DNA from: Prado023 sp963798745
GTDB lineage: Bacteria > Actinomycetota > Actinomycetes > S36-B12 > CAIYMF01
DNA: 64,000 bases
Assembly (NCBI GenBank): GCA_963798745.1
Contig: CAWCUF010000002.1
Span: forward strand, 62,001 to 126,000
Direction: 5' to 3'
Below, in pieces: positions 17,377 through 26,622 of this stretch (positions within the stretch are counted from its first letter, which is position 1; each line of letters starts with the position of its first letter). The notes beneath the pieces were generated by a model that saw only the letters and a program-made list of their open reading frames with translations, made no database searches and was not told where the DNA came from. A program made the position numbers and the translations under genes.

Positions 17377-17962
17377 CGGATGCTCCTGTCGGGTTCGGGT
17401 TCGGGTTCGGGTTCGGGTTCGGGGTCGAAGGCCGCGGCGGATTCGGTGAGAACGCGCAGTGTCTCGGTGAACCGGGCGGCCGGTGCGCCGTCGACCAGGG
17501 CATGGTCGAAGCTGATCGTGAGGGGCAACCTCGCAGCGGCGGTGATCTCGCCCTGCCGGACGACCGGGCGTTCCACGACGCTGCCGACGGTGACTACGAC
17601 CGTGAGTGGGGCGACCGGGATCGCCCACCCGCCGCCGCGGCCGAACATGCCCAGTGAGGTCAAGCGAACTGCAGCAGGCTGTTGCGTACCCGCCGGGCGT
17701 TGAGCTGTGGATGCGAAGCGACGGCCCGACCGACAGTGACTACCACGAACCCCGTCCACGAGACCTCAGGGTCGGCACGCATCCGATCCACGGCCTCGCT
17801 CACGTCGAACTCGACCAGCGCATGCACCGCATATCGACCAGCAGCAGCGCTCAGGACATCCAAGACGACTTGCCGTCGCGGGGGAAACGGCACCCTCGTG
17901 AACGGCGCGGCCGCCTCAACGCGTTCGACCGAATCCGACACGTGACCGGCGCTATCCCGCAT
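17373..17962 (-). pseudogene. 2-oxoacid dehydrogenase E2-type catalytic domain, internally deleted
   Basis: The first part, from ATG 17962, reads AVHALVEFDVSEAVDRMRAD and VVTVGRAVASHPQLNARRV, then stops. The second part in another frame reads VRLTSLGMFGRGGGWAIPVA and ARLPLTISFDHALVDGAPAA, then RFTETL. The DHALVDG motif is the catalytic His/Asp site of E2 acyltransferases. Compared with standalone E2-like proteins of actinobacteria, roughly 60 residues between the two parts are missing, so this is a deletion plus frameshift rather than one indel. The C-terminus is an (EP)n tail encoded by a hexanucleotide repeat. It is translationally coupled to the hydrolase remnant. Confidence 0.65.
17391..17420. 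repeat. (GGGTTC)5 hexanucleotide tandem repeat
   Basis: Five perfect copies of GGGTTC lie at the 3' end of the E2-like remnant. On the coding strand they read GAACCC and give Glu-Pro repeats. Copy-number change would keep the reading frame. Confidence 0.9.
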
Positions 17963-18234
17963 CCTTCAATCTCCACTCTGTCAGTGGGAGGCAACGGTCG
18001 ATCATCCGGCTCCTCCAACCTGCTGTCCCGCTGTCAGGGACCGAGTTCACCAGCCCGGGCGCGTGGGCGGGCGCGGCGATCGCCGGGCGCGCGATCATGT
18101 ACTGGTGGGACGATGTCGACCACGGGTGACCGGGGGAACGACGGATTCAAGCGCTGCTCCTGACTTCGGCTGAGCGGAGGGAGCATGCTGTGCCCAGGCG
18201 ACGCCCGACCCGCGCAGCAGTAGAGTCCCCTCGG
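17963..18234. other. Intergenic stretch, no gene recognised
   Basis: A 272-bp gap between the E2-like remnant and the DoxX-sized membrane protein. Neither strand has a reading frame with coding character or a recognised motif. Confidence 0.5.
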
Positions 18235-18720
18235 CTATCCGCTCTGGTGGCCAGCCCACTTCTGGCTGAGGTCCGCCTCGTTCTCAGCCAGTCCTTCATC
18301 TCGGCGCAGCAGCACCAGCGCCAGGACGACCAACGGCAGATTGGCGAGGGCGTAATAGGAAACGATCGGCCACAGTCCGACCATGAACGCGACCGCGCAC
18401 CAGAGCGCAACACGAGCTCTGCGACCGCTGGTCATCATCAACAGGCCCACAGTGATCTCCGCGGCGGCCAGCACCACAGCGAACACTGCGGCCCTGGGCA
18501 CGACGAGCGAACTCATGAGGGCTGCGACCCCCGGCCAGGCGAGCTCCTCGGCGATGTCTCGGTACAGCTCTTCGGCGTCGGGCCGGACAACGAACAGGTT
18601 ATAGCCGCCCATGGCGCAGAAGAACGCCCCGAGACCTCTGCGGGACCACGTCATCCAGGCGCGGCTGGGGCGGGGGGAGGAACGGTGCGAGGGTGCGAAT
18701 GATTCGACGACTCTGGACAT
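18235..18720 (-). CDS. Small four-helix membrane protein, DoxX-like size
   Basis: The 161-residue protein has a positively charged 25-residue lead and then hydrophobic spans at about 30-48, 72-95, 100-120 and 122-140. The layout resembles DoxX/DUF417-type proteins, but I do not recognise a diagnostic motif. The ATG at 18720 has an AAGGAG site 9 nt upstream; the ATG two codons earlier would abut that site and is less likely. It is divergent from the small membrane gene at 19040, and a DosR-like half-palindrome lies upstream. Its function is unknown. Confidence 0.6.
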   Translation of the reverse strand: MSRVVESFAPSHRSSPRPSRAWMTWSRRGLGAFFCAMGGYNLFVVRPDAEELYRDIAEELAWPGVAALMSSLVVPRAAVFAVVLAAAEITVGLLMMTSGRRARVALWCAVAFMVGLWPIVSYYALANLPLVVLALVLLRRDEGLAENEADLSQKWAGHQSG

Positions 18721-19039
18721 CGCCGCCATCTCCTTCGAGGCAGGGGCCACGACTCGACTTTCGGACCAGGTCCAGTCTCCACCTGCTGAGCCCGGTCAGA
18801 CAGGGACCTTCGGCCTGCCCTCAAGCGCAGATCGCTGCGAGTTGAGAAGGCCTCGACTCCGGAGCACCCACAGCGGTGCTCCAGCTCGGCCAGTTCGCCT
18901 CATACCCGGTGCCTGGCGCGTTGCCAAATGAGGGGCAGCGTCTGGAGCGCCATCCCGAGGCGCGCCAGGGACGCGGTGGACCGTGGTCCGGCGCAACCGC
19001 CGATACCAGATCCACACCACCCACCACAAGGAGAAAGTC
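18721..19039. other. Intergenic region between two divergent small membrane genes
   Basis: A 319-bp region without a convincing reading frame. It holds the AAGGAG site of the gene at 19040 and one candidate regulatory site at 18802-18816, described separately. Confidence 0.5.
18802..18816 (-). promoter_or_regulatory. Possible DosR/DevR-like site
   Basis: AGGGACCTTCGGCCT resembles the GGGACTTTCGGCCC type of DosR box known from actinobacteria, with the outer bases of one arm changed. It lies about 85 bp upstream of the membrane gene at 18720. Neighbouring E2-like and membrane genes are of the kind seen in hypoxia regulons. This is a single weak site, so the call is tentative. Confidence 0.28.
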
Positions 19040-19300
19040 ATGACGTCAACACCTGCAACCAGAACCGCTGCCCCCGTCTCCCACGACAGCTCCAGCTCCG
19101 TCGTCTCGTTCGGCTACGGCCTGGTCGCCGCCCTACTCACCACGATCCTCGCCCACATCTCCGTGGTCGCCGGAATCGTGGCACTGGTCGCCGGGACCCT
19201 GTCGTGGCAACGCCATGGACTGTCACCGCGCGCAGCGGCCGGCATGGGGATGGCCGCGGTGAGCATCTACGTGATCCTCATGGAGATCCTCGTCAAATGA
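19040..19300 (+). CDS. Small two-helix membrane protein, unknown function
   Basis: An 86-residue protein with an AAGGAG site 7 nt before the ATG at 19040. After a polar, Thr/Ser-rich lead of about 22 residues it has two hydrophobic spans (about 24-50 and 62-84), with SWQRHGLSPRAAA as the loop between them. It has the size and shape of DUF4190-like proteins, but no diagnostic motif. It ends 321 bp before the secreted hydrolase gene and is probably transcribed alone. Confidence 0.6.
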   Translation: MTSTPATRTAAPVSHDSSSSVVSFGYGLVAALLTTILAHISVVAGIVALVAGTLSWQRHGLSPRAAAGMGMAAVSIYVILMEILVK

Positions 19301-19621
19301 ACCCCGACGGCACCGACAACACCCATGCCCACCTCCAGCGACACGCCTCGGCCTGCGACGAAACCCGCCCCGACTTCTTCCGGGTACGGCCTCCGGTCAG
19401 CGGCGCTGCTTTCCGCGAGCTGGGCACCTTCAGGAGGGCACCACCGAGCACAGAAGGAAGCGGTCAAACCGTGACGCCGATGGACGTCTGTCGCATTTGC
19501 CGGGTGCTGTCGCCGTTCTTCCGTCGGGCGGCCTTCTGCGCTAGACATGCTCCCCATCGGCGCGCGTACCGTGGAGATGTCTGCGGCGAAGCAGATCACA
19601 TTTCCGTGAGAGGTGAGCGGC
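19301..19621. other. Intergenic stretch holding a dispersed repeat
   Basis: No gene recognised. Positions 19393-19443 hold one copy of a short sequence that recurs at 35646, 58299 and (second half only) 59919. An AGAGGTGAG ribosome site for the next gene closes the region. Confidence 0.5.
19393..19443 (+). repeat. Dispersed short repeat, copy A
   Basis: The core CCGGTCAGCGGCGCTG is followed by YTTCCGC and then GAGCTGGGCACCTTC and AGGAGGGCACCA. The first half is shared with copies at 35646-35669 and 58299-58322. The second half (19411-19443) is about 29/33 identical to 59917-59949. On the minus strand the core would read RKAAPLTG in every copy. Confidence 0.65.
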
Positions 19622-20839
19622 ATGGGTTCGATGCGTCGACTGGCAGCCTCGGTGGCCGCTGTTGCGTTGGTCGTGGCTGGGGGAATGTCGGCAACTGCCG
19701 CGCCTAAGGGACCGGGGCCGAGCACCCCGTCCTCGGTGGTGGTGGAGGTCCAGACCTACAACATGTACTTCGGGGCCAACCTGACCCCGCTGTTCACTCC
19801 GGGGGCGAACCCGATTGTTGCTGCGACAGCGATCTGGAACGAGATGCAGGCCAGCAAGATCCCGGACCGGGCCCGCGCGGTGGCCGAGCTGATCGCTGAG
19901 GATGCGCCAGATCTGGTCGGCCTGCAGGAGGTCTCGACCTGGCGGTCGGCACCGGCTGCAGTTGGCGGGCCGGCGGGGTTCTACCCGAACGGCGAGTTCG
20001 AGACGGACTACGAGGCGATCGACCTGCTGCTGGCAGATCTCGCGGCCTTGGGTACCCCGTACGAGATGGTCGTGGCGAACACGAATTTCTCCAACGAACC
20101 GGGCCCGGGCAGCGTCGGGCCGCTGCCGGTGATCGCCGGACCGGGACCGGACTACCGGCTGGTGACCTTCACCGATCGGGATGTGATCCTGGTCAAGAAG
20201 TCCTCCCTGAGCCGGGGTCGGATGCAGGTGGCTCACGTGCAGAGCGAGAACTTCCAGGCCGAGTTGGTCGTCAACGTGGCCGGAAACCCTGTCGCCGTCC
20301 CACGCGGATGGTCCTCGGCGGACATCGCCGTGCGGGGGCGGACCTTCACCTTCATGAACACCCACTTCGAGGCGTATGGGGTCCCACCGTTGTCGGACCA
20401 GATCCGCAACCCGCAGGCCCAGGAGTTGGCCGGCGTCATCGAGACGTGGCCGCATCCGGTGGTGCTGGTGGGTGATGTGAACGTGCGCCCGACGATGTGT
20501 GCCGAGTACCGTCCGGGCTCGCCGCAGTATCCAGGGGACCAGAACATCGTCGCCTACCAGACACTTCTGGATGCGGGCCTGACCGAGGTGTGGCCGATGG
20601 TGTACCCGAAGAGGCCGTGCGGCTCCGCGGGATGGACCAGTGGGCAGGATGCGCTCGACGGACCCGGATCGACCCTGGACCACCGCATCGATGACGTGTT
20701 CCTCAGCGCCGGCTTCAGCGCTCTCCAGGCTGAGGTCGTCGGAGACGAGCAAGCTGACCGCACCCCGAGCGGGCTGTGGCCCTCCGACCACGCCAGCACG
20801 TGGGCGAAGATCCGGCTGGACAACGCGAACAAGGGCTGA
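19622..20839 (+). CDS. Secreted endonuclease/exonuclease/phosphatase-family hydrolase
   Basis: The 405-residue protein has a Sec signal peptide (MGSMRRLAASVAAVALVVAG, cleavage near ATAA-PKG at about residue 27) and the EEP fold. EVQTYNMYFGANLTPLF is the first Asn motif, APDLVGLQEVS has the metal-binding Glu, FTFMNTHFEAYG the His, VVLVGDVNVRP the Asp, and LWPSDHASTWAKI the terminal D-H. Such proteins cleave phosphodiesters: DNase I-like, sphingomyelinase-like or inositol phosphatases. The substrate cannot be told here. The ATG at 19622 follows an AGAGGTGAG site. Three TDR/TDY acidic inserts suggest an extracellular calcium- or magnesium-dependent enzyme. Confidence 0.85.
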   Translation: MGSMRRLAASVAAVALVVAGGMSATAAPKGPGPSTPSSVVVEVQTYNMYFGANLTPLFTPGANPIVAATAIWNEMQASKIPDRARAVAELIAEDAPDLVGLQEVSTWRSAPAAVGGPAGFYPNGEFETDYEAIDLLLADLAALGTPYEMVVANTNFSNEPGPGSVGPLPVIAGPGPDYRLVTFTDRDVILVKKSSLSRGRMQVAHVQSENFQAELVVNVAGNPVAVPRGWSSADIAVRGRTFTFMNTHFEAYGVPPLSDQIRNPQAQELAGVIETWPHPVVLVGDVNVRPTMCAEYRPGSPQYPGDQNIVAYQTLLDAGLTEVWPMVYPKRPCGSAGWTSGQDALDGPGSTLDHRIDDVFLSAGFSALQAEVVGDEQADRTPSGLWPSDHASTWAKIRLDNANKG

Positions 20840-21001
20840 GGTCGAGGATCTGCAGGGGGACTCGACGGCGTTCTCAACGCCAGGAGCGATGGTGAGCGAC
20901 GCGAGCACCGCCGGACCCAGCATCAGCACCGCAGGCTCCGCGGCATCCGATCTCGCGATCCCCGGCCGAGGCGGCCGACCGCGTGGTGACGAGGGTCTTT
21001 C

Positions 21002-23194
21002 CTACGTCGGCTGGCCGGGCTGCTTGGGACCGATCCGGAACGGTCGCATCATCTCGTTGTCCTCGTGCTCGACGATGTGGCAGTGCCAGACGTACTGTCC
21101 GGGGTTCAGGAACTGGGCACGCACCCGGGTGACCTGGCCGGGGTAGACGATCACGGTGTCCTTGAACCCGGTCTCCCCGGGTTCTGGTGGGGTCGGCACA
21201 GACCCTGGAACGACCTGGACCTCCTGGTCGTCCTCGTCGACGAAGATGTCCTGCCGGTTGACCACCTCGAACACGACCTCGTGGACGTGCATCGGGTGGG
21301 CGTCGCCGGTGGCGTTGTAGAACTCCCACACCTCGGTGGCCCCCGGGTCGGGGTTCTCGGTGACCGGATCCACCCACATCCGCTTGGTCCAGACACCCTG
21401 CGTGACGTTCGGGTCCCCCGCCACGGTTCCGAGGACGGCCTCTGCCGGGGAGTCCGCGAAGTGGTGCGACATCTCCTCGAGCAGCGCCAGCGGGCGGGTC
21501 ACGGACTCGGGCGGGAGGGGCGTGATCGCAGGCAGCGCCAGTTGGGCCGGCGGTGTCGAGCGATCCGGCGCCGTCGGCGGGCCGGAGACGCTGAACCGCA
21601 TCACCTTTCCCGTCGTGTCCGGATCGGCGACATCGAAGTCCTCGTCGGGCAGCCCACCCCCGAACGGCTCGTCAGGCCCAACGTTGCCGAGTTCGTAGTC
21701 ACCGACAGGGACGTTGGTGAAGTCCACGATCACGTCGGTGCGCTCGGCCAGGCCCATCAGCAGCCGGCTTCCCGCGGCTGTGCCGATGTTCACCGGCGCG
21801 GCCAGGAAACCGCCCTCGTTGCCGATCTGCCACACCTCGGCACCGGCAGCGGTGAGCGTCGCGAAGTCGAGGATCAGGAACCGGGACTGGCAGCCGTTGA
21901 GGAACCGGAACCGGTACCGACGCTGCTCGACCGACAGGAATGGCCAGGTGTTGCCGTTGACCATCATCGTGTTGCCGAAGAACTCCGGGTTCCAGATCGG
22001 CGAGACGTCAGTCTCGGGGATGAACGGCCCGGTGACGCCGTCGAAGAAAGCCCGGGTGTCCGGGTAGAACAGCGATGCGTCGGTGTTGAACGAGCGGTCC
22101 TGGATGGCGATCGGGATCTCGTAGTAGGTGGTGCCCGGGGCATCCCCCAGCGCCGGGGCCGGCCCGGGCAGTACCGCCGACTTCCCCGCCGTATCGCGGA
22201 CGTCGTCACCCGGCCCGCCGCGGACGATGTAGAAGCCGGCAGGACCGGCGTAGACGTTGAGCCGGGTCATCCCCAGCGTGTGGTCGTGGTACCACAGCGT
22301 GCTGGCCCGGTTGTCGTTCGGGTACCGGAAGACCGCGTAGCCCGGCCCCCAGGCCTCGCCGTAGCTCTTTTCGGCCTTGCCCGCGAAGAAGCCGTACCAG
22401 GTGCCCTCGGTCGCGTAGTCGTCAGGAATGTTGGCTGCGTCCGGCAGGTACCAGGCCTCGGCGTACCCGTCGCTCTCGTCACCGACCCCGACGGCACCGT
22501 GGACGTGGGTGACCAGCGGGACGGGCCCGGTGTAGGGACCGGGGGTATCGGTCCATGTCGGCCTCGAGTCCCTGCCAGCGGCCCCGCCCGGCGGATTCGC
22601 CCAGTGCAGAGTCTGGTCCACCGTGAGCAGGTGGGGCAGGTAGTGCCCGTTGGCGTCGACGAGCTCATTGACCCACTTGATGATCGCCGGCTTACCCGCC
22701 TTGGATTCGATCGTGAGCGACGGAGCGTTGAAGATCTGCGGGCCGTTCTGCGCCACCACGGGACCGTACCCCCACACCGTGGTGGCGGCGTACCCGGCCG
22801 GCAGGATCTGCTGCGCGAACTCCCGGACCGCGATCTCGTAGTAATCGGCGTTCTTGCCCATCTTGTTCTTCACCTTGCCGGCCCTTGGCATCGCCGGCGG
22901 GATCAGCAGGGGGGTCACGAACTTGGGGATGTCCTCCGGGCGCAGCGTCCCTCCAGGGATGGGCTCTGCATGCACCAACCGGGTCCCACCTGGGCCCTTC
23001 AGGAACATGCCGATCGCCCCGGCGCCCGTCAGCGCGAGGAACAGTCGACGTGACAGGACCGGCCCCGTGGGACCATCCGCGGGTGGGCGCGGCTCAGGGA
23101 TGAGAAACTGCTGGTCCGCCGGTCGCACTTGCCTGCCGTTGATGTCTGGATGAGCGGTCGTATTGCTACCTGGGGACGTGCGGTGGATCCTCAT
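21002..23194 (-). CDS. Multicopper oxidase, Tat-exported, CotA/bilirubin-oxidase-like
   Basis: The 730-residue laccase-type enzyme carries all copper motifs: THVHGAVG (residues about 228-235), WYHDHTLGM, HPMHVHEVVFEV near the end, and WHCHIVEHEDNEMM with the axial Met. Residues 48-66 (LSRRLFLALTGAGAIGMFL) form a twin-arginine signal preceded by an unusually long 47-residue lead. It oxidises phenols, bilirubin or metal ions with reduction of O2 to water outside the membrane. The ATG at 23194 has a GGGAGAG site. It converges on the EEP gene. The closest family is CotA-like oxidases of over 600 residues; manganese or copper detoxification is plausible but not shown. Confidence 0.93.
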   Translation of the reverse strand: MRIHRTSPGSNTTAHPDINGRQVRPADQQFLIPEPRPPADGPTGPVLSRRLFLALTGAGAIGMFLKGPGGTRLVHAEPIPGGTLRPEDIPKFVTPLLIPPAMPRAGKVKNKMGKNADYYEIAVREFAQQILPAGYAATTVWGYGPVVAQNGPQIFNAPSLTIESKAGKPAIIKWVNELVDANGHYLPHLLTVDQTLHWANPPGGAAGRDSRPTWTDTPGPYTGPVPLVTHVHGAVGVGDESDGYAEAWYLPDAANIPDDYATEGTWYGFFAGKAEKSYGEAWGPGYAVFRYPNDNRASTLWYHDHTLGMTRLNVYAGPAGFYIVRGGPGDDVRDTAGKSAVLPGPAPALGDAPGTTYYEIPIAIQDRSFNTDASLFYPDTRAFFDGVTGPFIPETDVSPIWNPEFFGNTMMVNGNTWPFLSVEQRRYRFRFLNGCQSRFLILDFATLTAAGAEVWQIGNEGGFLAAPVNIGTAAGSRLLMGLAERTDVIVDFTNVPVGDYELGNVGPDEPFGGGLPDEDFDVADPDTTGKVMRFSVSGPPTAPDRSTPPAQLALPAITPLPPESVTRPLALLEEMSHHFADSPAEAVLGTVAGDPNVTQGVWTKRMWVDPVTENPDPGATEVWEFYNATGDAHPMHVHEVVFEVVNRQDIFVDEDDQEVQVVPGSVPTPPEPGETGFKDTVIVYPGQVTRVRAQFLNPGQYVWHCHIVEHEDNEMMRPFRIGPKQPGQPT

Positions 23195-24061
23195 CGCGGG
23201 CTCTCCCTCGTGTCAGGGATCACGGCGCCCGCATCAACCTCCGGGTCAGAATGAACCCGTGATCGTCCGATTGGGACGAGTGTGAACCCGGGGCCAAGTC
23301 GGCGTCAAGGGATAGGTAAGGCATGCCTCGGTTATGAGTCCTACATGTGGCTCACGCCGTGTGATTCATCCACCTGTGGCCATCAGCCCACACCTGCATC
23401 ACAGTGCCGGCTCCCACCGACACGGCCACCACCCAGTCCAGGACCCCCAGGCGCCTTCCCCGGGCGCCCCGATTGGGCAGCCAGGATCGCGGCGATGACT
23501 TCCTCAGCACGCGTGCCAGGATCCCGCCCGTCCCCGAGGCGAGCCATCCCGAACTCCCCGCAGGCGGTGATAGCGACGTGCGGAGTCAGTCCCGAGTCGA
23601 CCGGTGGCTGGAACCCACCAGCAGCAGCATGACGAGCTAAGCAGAGGCCCTGCTCCCACAGACCACCGGCTCGGGATCGCCGCCGGCAAAACGGAACGCA
23701 AGCGTGGACCATGCACCCCGGTGGACCCGGTGCAGGGTCGAGCCCCACTGGGGCGTGCCTACCCGGATCGGGAAGCGCGTGCGCCCGTGGGTCCGAAACC
23801 CCAAACAGGAGCACCGCGGCTGCAGCATTGGGGCCAGCGCGATGCCGACCTCGTCGATGTCCTCTCTGTCAGCGGCGCCACGCCAACACGATCAACCCCT
23901 ACCCCAGGTCCCTGGATCTCAGCTCCCTGAACCGCGACTCCGGTGCACTCGGCAGTCGAAGGGCGCTGGGCCTAGACCTGGAACCAGGGCCACGAGTACT
24001 TTGCGTTCATCCACGATCAGCGCCGACCGCCGGAAGCAACACCGACCACAGGAGATGCCCG
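23195..24061. other. Long intergenic region, 867 bp, no recognised gene
   Basis: It lies between the divergent multicopper oxidase and M14 peptidase genes. The minus strand around 23440-23620 has codon-like composition (GEFGMARLGDGRDPGTRAEE), which could be a decayed gene, but no domain is recognised. It holds an iron-box-like sequence at 23312 and the AGGAG site of the peptidase gene at its end. Confidence 0.5.
23312..23330. promoter_or_regulatory. Iron-box-like (DtxR/IdeR) sequence
   Basis: ATAGGTAAGGCATGCCTCG matches the 19-bp DtxR consensus at about 13 positions, 15 if the two W positions are counted. One half-site (TAGGTAAGGC) is strong and the other weak. It lies about 120 bp upstream of the multicopper oxidase. 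The gap and the weak right half keep this tentative. Confidence 0.3.
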
Positions 24062-26605
24062 ATGAGGGAAGCCTCGACGAAAGTGCGGAAACCATCGATT
24101 CCAGCCCTCACGGCCACGGCTGTCGTTGTCGGCTCGCTGCTGATGGCCGCACCCATCGGCGCAGCCGCCACCCCGACAGCCACCCGCGTCCCCGCTCCGC
24201 AGGCGGTCTGTGACCCGTTCGGGACACCGTCCATCGACGTGTCGGTGCCGACCGCCAAGGAGGTCATCGGCATCAACCTCGGCGACCGCGACGTCACGAC
24301 GGCGGAGTCTGACATGTACGTCAGCGCCGTGGCCGATGCCAGCCCGATGGTCGTCGACGGCGTGCTGGGAACATCCGTCCAAGGTCGCGACCTGCGCTAC
24401 GCCGTCGTCGGTCAGGAGCAGTGGGTGAGCAAGAGCGCCCTTTCCCGGATCGGCCGGGACCTCAACCGGCTTCGTGACGCAGGTACTCCCGAGGCTCAAG
24501 CGCAACAGATCATCCGCCGGATGCCCGCCATCCTCTGGGTTGCCGGCAACGTGCACGGTGGTGAGGAGAGCGGCACCGACGCCTCCCTCCAAGTCATGTA
24601 CGAACTGGCAGCGCGCACCGACTGCGCCGCGCGGGAGATCCTGGATGACGCCATCGTGGTGATCCTGCCGACGCAGAACCCCGATGGGCGAGAGGCCGAT
24701 GCGCGGCGCAACGCCTACGGCTTCGACATGAACCGCGACTGGTTCGCACGCACACAGATGGAGACCGACTCCAAGCTGGAGAAGCTGCGTGAACTGCCAC
24801 CGCAGTTGTTCATCGACGCTCACGAGATGGGCCGGGCCACCTACTTCTTCCCGCCCAACGCTGATCCGGTCTACCACGAGATCGGGGAGACGCCGCTGGA
24901 CTGGATCTACAACCTCTACGGCGGCGCGATGCAGGACGCATTCGCCCGATTCAGCATCCCGTACTTCAATGGCGACGTCTACGACCTGCTCTACATGGGG
25001 TACGGGGATAGTGTGCCGAGCACCGGTTTCAACGCCGCGGGCATGACTTTCGAGAAGGCCAACCGAGACCCGGCAGCGCAGCGCGTTCGGGAGCAGTACG
25101 TCGCGATCTGGTCCACCCTGAGCGCCGCCGGAGCCAAGAATGACGCTCTGCTCTCCGAGTGGCGCGCCGAGCACATGAAGGCCTACAAGCAGGGCGTCGA
25201 GGGTGAGCTTGAACCCAACCAGCTGTATTGGGAGGGCACTGAGATCAGCAATCCGGTACCGGACATCAAGGTCAAGCACTACTTCCTGCGCACCGACGAC
25301 CCGGCCAAGGCTGACGAAGTGCAGCGAGTCGCGCGGCGACTGCAGCGTATGGATGTCGACGTCTACCGTCTCGTCCGACCACTGACGGTACCGGACTACA
25401 CCCCGTATGGTCGGGACTCGACAACGACCACACTCCCGGCGGGGACGCTGTGGATCCCGATGGCGCAGGGCCAGAAACACTGGATCCAGGCCATGCTCAA
25501 CGAGGACACCTACGTACCCTTCCCGTACTTCTACGACGTGACGGCCTGGAGTGCCCCGCTGCTCGAGAACGTGGCCGGCGGGCGCTCCGGGGTCGACCTC
25601 AAGCCGCGGGCTGTCGAGCTGAAGAAGCAGGATGAACCCGCCGTCACCGTTGCCGGTGACGGCCCGCGTCTCGCGCTCTGGCAGGTCTCGGCCACCTCGA
25701 CCGGCGCCATCGAGTCTTCGGGCTGGCTGCGTTGGTGGCTGGACAACCGGGTGGGACTCGACTTCACCGACGTCACCGGGTCGCAGATCGCCAACGGGGA
25801 GCTGTCGCAGTACGACGTCTTAGTGATCCCGTCCGGATCTGACCTGACGGCCAGCAACGCGCTCGGTGAGAGCGGCCGGGCCGCGCTCACCCAGTGGGTC
25901 CAGGATGGCGGTCGTCTTGTCACCTTGCGGGACAGCTCGCGACTGGTCAGCCGCCTCGGGCTGACCTCGGCGAGCTACGTGGACGCGACCTCGGACATCC
26001 CCGGCTCCCTGATCCGGGTCAAGGTCGACCCGGCCAGTCCGCTGGCCGAGGGCGTGGGCGAGAACGCCTACGCCATGTACGAGTACGAGTTCGTGTGGAC
26101 TGCTCCGCAAGCCTCCTCGCCGGTAGCTTTCCCCACCGCCGCAGACCCGGACTGGTTCGTGTCGGGCTTCGCCGAAGGTGAGGAACAGTTGTTCGGCAAG
26201 ACCGCGGTCGTGGACGAGAAGGTCGGCAACGGTCGGATCGTGCTGTTCGGATTCGACCCGAACTACCGCGGTTTCACCAACGGCACAGCGCAGATCCTCC
26301 TCAACGCGATCACGGGATCGGCACCTACGAGCGCCGCCACCGCTCGATCGGCGCCGCCGCAGACGGCCACGACGGTCGCGGCCTCCGATCGCTTGGTCAT
26401 CAGCGTCCGGCCGGGGGCAGCGGCGAAGGTGCAGCGGCTGTTGGACACGCGCGGCGCGACGGCGGATGTGGTCCGTGCCAAGGGTGTCGTGAGTTTCCGC
26501 GTCGACCTGGGTGGCCTCGCCGCCGATGAGCACCCGTGGGCGCAGGATCTCGCCGTGGATGCGGCCGAACTTGGACCGCAGGTGGTAGCCATCCGGCTAC
26601 CGTAG
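24062..26605 (+). CDS. Secreted M14-family zinc carboxypeptidase, large
   Basis: The 847-residue secreted metallopeptidase starts at an ATG with an AGGAG site. Its signal peptide ends near residue 36 (IGAAA). The M14 site is complete in the N-terminal half: GNVHGGEESG with zinc ligands H165 and E168, LPTQNPDGREADARRNAYGF then DMNRDW, and IDAHEMG. The second half contains a Rossmann-like segment (YDVLVIPSGSDLTASNALGE, RAALTQWVQDGGRLVTLRDS), a glutamine-amidotransferase-like domain found in large M14 proteins. A C-terminal module of about 80 residues may bind a ligand. It probably trims peptides or cell-wall-linked amino acids outside the cell. It is monocistronic with a strong hairpin after it. 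Confidence 0.9.
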   Translation: MREASTKVRKPSIPALTATAVVVGSLLMAAPIGAAATPTATRVPAPQAVCDPFGTPSIDVSVPTAKEVIGINLGDRDVTTAESDMYVSAVADASPMVVDGVLGTSVQGRDLRYAVVGQEQWVSKSALSRIGRDLNRLRDAGTPEAQAQQIIRRMPAILWVAGNVHGGEESGTDASLQVMYELAARTDCAAREILDDAIVVILPTQNPDGREADARRNAYGFDMNRDWFARTQMETDSKLEKLRELPPQLFIDAHEMGRATYFFPPNADPVYHEIGETPLDWIYNLYGGAMQDAFARFSIPYFNGDVYDLLYMGYGDSVPSTGFNAAGMTFEKANRDPAAQRVREQYVAIWSTLSAAGAKNDALLSEWRAEHMKAYKQGVEGELEPNQLYWEGTEISNPVPDIKVKHYFLRTDDPAKADEVQRVARRLQRMDVDVYRLVRPLTVPDYTPYGRDSTTTTLPAGTLWIPMAQGQKHWIQAMLNEDTYVPFPYFYDVTAWSAPLLENVAGGRSGVDLKPRAVELKKQDEPAVTVAGDGPRLALWQVSATSTGAIESSGWLRWWLDNRVGLDFTDVTGSQIANGELSQYDVLVIPSGSDLTASNALGESGRAALTQWVQDGGRLVTLRDSSRLVSRLGLTSASYVDATSDIPGSLIRVKVDPASPLAEGVGENAYAMYEYEFVWTAPQASSPVAFPTAADPDWFVSGFAEGEEQLFGKTAVVDEKVGNGRIVLFGFDPNYRGFTNGTAQILLNAITGSAPTSAATARSAPPQTATTVAASDRLVISVRPGAAAKVQRLLDTRGATADVVRAKGVVSFRVDLGGLAADEHPWAQDLAVDAAELGPQVVAIRLP

Positions 26606-26622
26606 TTCCGGAACGACCGAGC

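Noticed and set aside
17391..17420. CRISPR-like array
   Set aside because: Simple hexanucleotide repeat without spacers.
21065..23053. Long plus-strand open frame (662 codons) across the multicopper oxidase
   Set aside because: It is the complement of a gene with all copper motifs; the plus-strand translation is Arg/Val/Asp-rich without domains.
23383..23814. Minus-strand gene upstream of the M14 peptidase
   Set aside because: Some codon bias but no start site, no domain and a Pro/Gly-rich end; kept only as an unassigned region.
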